Source of the DNA: Conus ventricosus
Taxonomy: Eukaryota > Mollusca > Gastropoda > Neogastropoda > Conidae
Direction: 5' to 3'
Length of the DNA: 64,000 nt
Assembly: GCA_018398815.1 (NCBI GenBank)
Contig: CM031615.1
Span: forward strand, 47,487,020 to 47,551,019
Shown: positions 59,195 to 64,000 of the stretch, in pieces
Position numbering within the stretch: the first letter of the stretch is position 1
How the letters are laid out: every line of letters begins with the position of its first letter
The notes under the pieces: model-generated
What the model saw: only the letters and a program-made list of their open reading frames with translations
What the model was told of the DNA's origin: nothing
Databases searched by the model: none
Made by a program: the position numbers and the translations under genes

Positions 59195-59382
59195 ACTGAA
59201 ACGATTTTGTTCTTGTGCTCAATCTTTCCCTTCCCTTGTCGCTTAGAGGGGTGTGTGGTTGAATGGTTTAAGCATTTGCCTGTGGAACTGACCGTCTTGA
59301 GTTCCAACCACTCGTGGTTGCTCATGTACGCTAAAATGATTTTGTTCTTGCCCTCAATACTTCCCTGGCTGTACTTAGTTCC
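59195..59382 (+). repeat. Possible tRNA-like (SINE-type) repeat with a repeated flank
   Basis: TGGTTGAATGG (59,256-59,266) fits the pol III A box, and GTTCCAACC (59,301-59,309) fits the B box at all but one position, 45 bases apart. A ~45-bp segment (GATTTTGTTCTTG..CTCAATA) occurs before and after it at ~75% identity. No poly-A or simple tail and no clear target duplication, so a SINE is only suggested. Confidence 0.3.
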
Positions 59383-62180
59383 AGCCACTTGTGGTGTCAG
59401 ATTTTTCTTGCTTGAAAACCGTCTCTATCCCCCCAGCAGTAAACGGTTACCTGATTCAGTACAGGGAAGGTTCAAGGTGGCAGTGGAAAGAAAAAGATGG
59501 GCTCCACCTTGCATCGTGCCATACCCTGTACACAATGAACCTCTTGGCAGCTCACTGCCCCTACGGCCAATAAACCAAAGAAAACTTAAAACATTTTCAA
59601 CTGTTTTCAACTGCCGAGTTCAGAGGAAAGCATTACGGAAATCGACTGGTCATGTGACTCAGAATGAACCTCATTCTTCAATTCTGCAGTTCACAGTATG
59701 TTGCTCAGACCTGCTCATTTCAGTGAATAGTATGAAAGTACAAAGATGAATCATACAACAACTAATTCTCCATCTTGAAAGAGCAGAAAAAATAGCCCAG
59801 ATATGGTGGAGATGGTTGGTTGTGGAGGACATAACCTTCACCTTTGCTCTGACTGGCCAATTACCTTTGCTGTGCAAGTGTCTTGCCTGAAAACCTGAGC
59901 ATGTTTTACTCCTTGAACTGGGAGACTATTCGCTCTTGCAGTCGCTCTCCTAGACGGTCACACTTGTTCAATGTCAAAAAGGGAGCAAACTTCAGTGGGA
60001 CTCGCTAAAAGTGAGGAAGGCTTTAGTGAGAGGCTCACAGGTTTAAGGCACAGTAGTTCCTGGTGGCTGAAGGGAGAAACAGGACTTCTCCCACCTCCAT
60101 CGTCAACATACAGGCAATGTCTGGAGACACTTTGTGTGTATAAGCATGCTTAGGATCAGACTGCACTTGGGCAAAATCGTCATAATTATCGTGTGATTTA
60201 TGTGAATGTTAGATGGGCTCTGGAAACATGAAATACCCAGCACTGATCAAGACAGAGATGATATGGATGAGATGGATACCTGCAAGTATGCGTTCTCCAT
60301 GGCCCACTGAAAAACCCCCATCATGATACACATTCAAAGAGCAACAACAACAGTGTGTTAGTCATGGCATAGAGAGCAGTGAGTCAGTCACGGCACCCCT
60401 ACAGTGTGCTGCTCATGGGAAACAGGGATGACATCAATGATGACCTGTAACTGTCGATGTCTGGAAGCACCTTCTTCCACAAAACGTCTTCTGTAATGAT
60501 ATGGCCTTGATAAATGTCCAGTTCAATGCTGAATATCGCTCACGTCATGAACTGGTTCATTTCTGTTCACTTACAGCAAGGAAAAGAACAGTGATCAACA
60601 GCCTGCCATGATCAGATGAGCTACTGGAAAAAACAAAAATCAATGTCACTTGTTTCAAATATCTTAACTTCTTGCTTGAAGCTATGAAACTGTTCTATAT
60701 ACTCCGAATCTACTCCTCCAAAATGCCATTATGTTACACCGAGATTATGAGAAGGAAAAAGAAAAAAACAAAACCATAGACTCCTGTAAACACCCCAAAT
60801 AGTCTACTGAAATACCATTGAGAAACACACAACTCACAGCAACTATAATGGTGTTGTTCAAGCGCCTATTGCAGCAGCCTTACAAGCCAGTGGTCATGAG
60901 ATGATGATGATGACTGGCCTTCGGAATTAGTATCTCAAAACCACTTGATCATTATTACAGAAACATTAGACTTTTTAGTAGGGTTTTTTTTTTTTCAAAC
61001 ACTGTACAATATCATGGAAAATAGAGAGACTACATGTAAAACCAAGAGCTGTCCAACACCGATCATTATAAAGACTCAAATAAGTCATTCAAATCGTACC
61101 TGATTATTTAAGCCTATTCTGGATGTCAACTAACATCAACAGACTTTCTGTTTATATTTCAAGCATCACTGTCTTTCAAACCGCTGTTATGATACCAAAA
61201 TAAAATAACACAAATAAGGTAAAATGAAATAAAACAATTTTACTGAGGAGAAAAAAAAAAATCCAGTGAGTGTGATTTCCAAATGGATTCCAAGTTTAAA
61301 AAAAGAAAGTCTTGTTCATCAAAACTTCGCTCTTTTAAGATTTCATAGAGAGGCCATTCCATAAATCATAAGTGAAAGATCACTGGAAAAACTGCCAAAA
61401 AAGTCCTAACAAATTTTGCTTATCACAAAGTAAAAAAAAATTCTGGATACTTCAATGTTTTTTTACAGTCAGATTAATTTGTTCAGAACTGACCGACTCA
61501 CATACAAATCCATGCATGCACCTGCACAGTGCGACCACAACCACACTAAGTAAAGATATAGATATTCTATGCTATCTGTATGTATGAGGGAAAGAAAACA
61601 AACAAACATAAAAAAAAACCAACAAAAACAAAAACAAACATTCAAAATGAAAACAAATTCTCTTACTTTTTTTTCAAAACTTTTTTTATTTCTTATATTG
61701 CACTCTTGAGAGATTCTCTAGCTTTTGCAAACACAAAGAGAGCTAGATGTGAAAACGTTAATGGGGGACAAAGAAAAATTGCACAATATTCCACTTGCTG
61801 CAATTAATGCACTAACCCCAAATGACTAAAGCTTCATCAAACAGTGAAAACAATCTGAGGTGACACAATCTTCATGAATATCACCAGCATTTGAAACATG
61901 CATTCTGAAATTCAGACGAGAACACAGAGGCAGTGACACAAAGATACAAACACACACAAAGACATCAATACTAAGAAGACTCACATTCAGTCGTCTCTCT
62001 GATAAGAATTAAAACCTCCAATGACAATTTCATTTCTGACCCACATTTTTTAACTAACAAAAAAAAATCTAAATGAAAAATTTCTTAATCTGTCACAGAA
62101 TATCGACTTTGATATTTCAATAAATTGAAATTATTAGCTCAAGCTGGAAACGGTGTTACTTGCTGGTTGGAAAAAAAAAT
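59383..62180. other. Non-coding, no gene supported
   Basis: Ordinary AT-rich intergenic or intronic DNA with poly-A/T tracts. No splice-bounded coding segment or RNA recognised. Confidence 0.5.
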
Positions 62181-62184
62181 TAAA

Positions 62185-62292
62185 ACACACACACACACAC
62201 TTACATATACACACACACACACACACACTTACATACACACACACACACACACACTTACATATCCACACACATACATACATACACACACACGC
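62185..62292. repeat. (CA)n microsatellite with ACTTACATA spacers
   Basis: Four CA tracts separated by TTACATA or TACATACATAC words. Confidence 0.93.
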
Positions 62293-62647
62293 ACAAGATA
62301 AACTAGAACCCTGAAAATGCAATCCCTACCACTTGAGTAGCGTTTTAATACAGGACCCTTAGAATCCTGTGGAAACACCAGACTGAACCGCCCTGTGAAC
62401 CAGACTGCGCGGAACAGCTTGAAGATGAACATGCCCTCTGACAGCGCTATCAATGACATAATGCCAGTGTTTTAAATACAGAATCCCTAGGAACCTGCGG
62501 ACTGGCAGTGCTGGCAACGCAACCGAATGACCTGCAGTGAATCAGAATGAGCAGGACAGCTGCAGGAGTAACCCACATGGAAAAGACGAGAAAAAAAAAC
62601 AAACAAAACACAAAGGGGAACAAAACGAATAGAACAAGAAGAAACCC

Positions 62648-63192
62648 TTAGCTTATCTCCCTAAATTACGCAGCTGGGTGGGAGACGAACAAAAGGAACA
62701 GAAGAAAAAGCAACTCCTGGCTGATTCCCTTAGCTTATCTCCCTAAATTACGCAGCTGGGTGGGAGACGAACAAAAGGAACAGAACAAAAAGCAACTCTT
62801 GGCTGATCTCCCTTAGCTTATCTCCCTAAATTACGCAGCTGGGTAGCCAGCTTCCCTAAAACAAAGGGTGGGAGACGAACAAAAGGAACAGAACAAAAAG
62901 CAACTCCTGGCTGATCTCCCTTAGCTTATCTCCCTAAACTAAACAGCTGGGTAGCCAGCTTCCCTAAAACAAAGGGTGGGAGACGAACAAAAGGAACAGA
63001 ACAAAAAGCAACTCCTGGCTGATCTCCCTTAGCTTATCTCCCTAAACTAAACAGCTGCTCATCTCCCTAAACTAAACAGCTGGGTAGCCAGCATCCCTAA
63101 AACAAAGGGTGGGGGACGAACAAAAGGAACAGAACAAAAAGCAACTCTTGGCTGATCTCTCTTAGCTTAATCTCCCTAACTTAAACAAAGGG
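62648..63192. repeat. Minisatellite with stepwise unit lengths (82, 83, 108, 108, 133 bp)
   Basis: Five units begin TTAGCTTATCTCCCTAAA at 62,648, 62,730, 62,813, 62,921 and 63,029; a partial sixth is at 63,162. All share GGGAGACGAACAAAAGGAAC (GGGG- in the fifth). Units 3-5 add a ~26-bp GTAGCCAGC.TCCCTAAAAC segment; unit 5 further duplicates ~25 bp. Confidence 0.93.
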
Positions 63193-64000
63193 TTTTCTGG
63201 GCACACTCAGCAATGCACCGTGGTCAGGGAACATGCTTGGACCACAGTGTCCGCCGCCAGCAAATCAAACCTCTACGTCAGCGGTCTAACTGCGAACGAG
63301 ACACAAGCCAGGCTGGAATGTCAGAACCCTGAAATCTCTGGTCCATTAGCAGCACTGCAGAAGCGTTCCAAGCTTCAGCATGTGATGTAAACGAACAAAG
63401 TTTGTGAAGAAACATTCACGAGATAAAAATTGTCGATCGAGGAGAAAGACCTGTCAATATTCATCTAGCAAACGGAGGTAGTTGCTTTCTTGCTGAATCA
63501 AACAACATGTTAGCTCTAGGGAAACAAAGGAGACACTAAAATGACGTCAGAAAAATAATCTCTCAGTCCCTGGAGCGAAAAAAGATGATGATGGTATGAG
63601 GAAGGGTACCGGATGGACGGGGGGCAGAGATCATTATAATGCTCTTTGCCATTTGAAACATACTTCTATGCAAACACAGATGAGCACACATTACAAACAC
63701 ATGCCCAAATGACACACTATATGATTATCATGAATCCAAACAATACCACCACTCCTGACAAAAACTGCCACTATTACTACTACTAATCCATCCCATCTCA
63801 GCATGGTGATAAGCACAATAAAACAAAGTACAGAACATGGATCTTTGTGCTCAAAAACATTTACACAGAATATGCAGAGTGATGAGGATGTCTACAAAGT
63901 GAGGTGCGTGTATACAAAGTGATGTGCATGTATAACCTACATTATTACGAATGAAAACACCTGAAACAAACACGCGGGTTTCCAGACCACATCAGGGGTA
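63193..64000. other. Non-coding, nothing recognised
   Basis: No gene or transposon signature. Two near copies of TACAAAGTGA.GTGC.TGTAT at about 63,893-63,932 are the only short repeat noted. Confidence 0.5.

Overview
The window is repeat-rich eukaryotic DNA, most likely from a mollusc or another lophotrochozoan. The signs are I/Nimb-type LINEs, a Ty3/gypsy element, an RTE-type LINE tail, long (CA)n, (CT)n, (GATA)n and (GT)n arrays, and host exons with canonical GT/AG splice sites. The taxon is an inference from element types, not proven. There are no bacterial operons, no CRISPR array and no rRNA.

The dominant structure is a head-to-tail duplication. Positions 8,300-29,275 (copy A) and about 29,303-48,956 (copy B) carry the same features in the same order: the end of an LTR, a LINE 5' half, a CA/CT array, an ankyrin exon, a (GATA)n tract, a gypsy element, a second ankyrin exon, an RTE fragment, G-runs and GT arrays. 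Copy A differs from B mainly by dense one-base indels and by patches of strongly biased composition. The same noise continues leftward through 1-8,300. The simplest reading is that 1-29,275 is one unpolished long read joined to a better consensus, not a true tandem duplication.

Left block (1-8,606): a LINE on the minus strand is interrupted by a 7.2-kb minus-strand LTR element. That element has ~1.6-kb LTRs, a 5-bp CTGAC target duplication and a tRNA-Pro-type primer site. It keeps a broken gag and shows no visible pol. The LINE resumes at 8,612-11,994.

Copy B holds the better version of the locus: the LINE 5' half (29,627-32,718), a 100-bp ankyrin exon (33,324-33,423, minus), a 5.24-kb gypsy element with identical-length 166-bp LTRs (33,982-39,221), and a second ankyrin exon (39,898-40,212, minus). 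The exons join in phase, so the gypsy element sits in an intron of a minus-strand host gene. Further right are an RTE-type LINE tail and two very short insertions derived from the I/Nimb LINE 3' tail.

Right block (48,957-64,000) reads cleaner. It contains a 393-bp 5'-truncated LINE copy and a full-length 5.96-kb I/Nimb-type LINE (50,412-56,367, minus) with a 13-bp target duplication. The full-length LINE inserted into an older copy of its own 3' tail. After it come a degenerate minisatellite split by a hAT-like MITE, an AT/TG microsatellite, a possible tRNA-like repeat, a step-length minisatellite (62,648-63,192) and otherwise featureless DNA.
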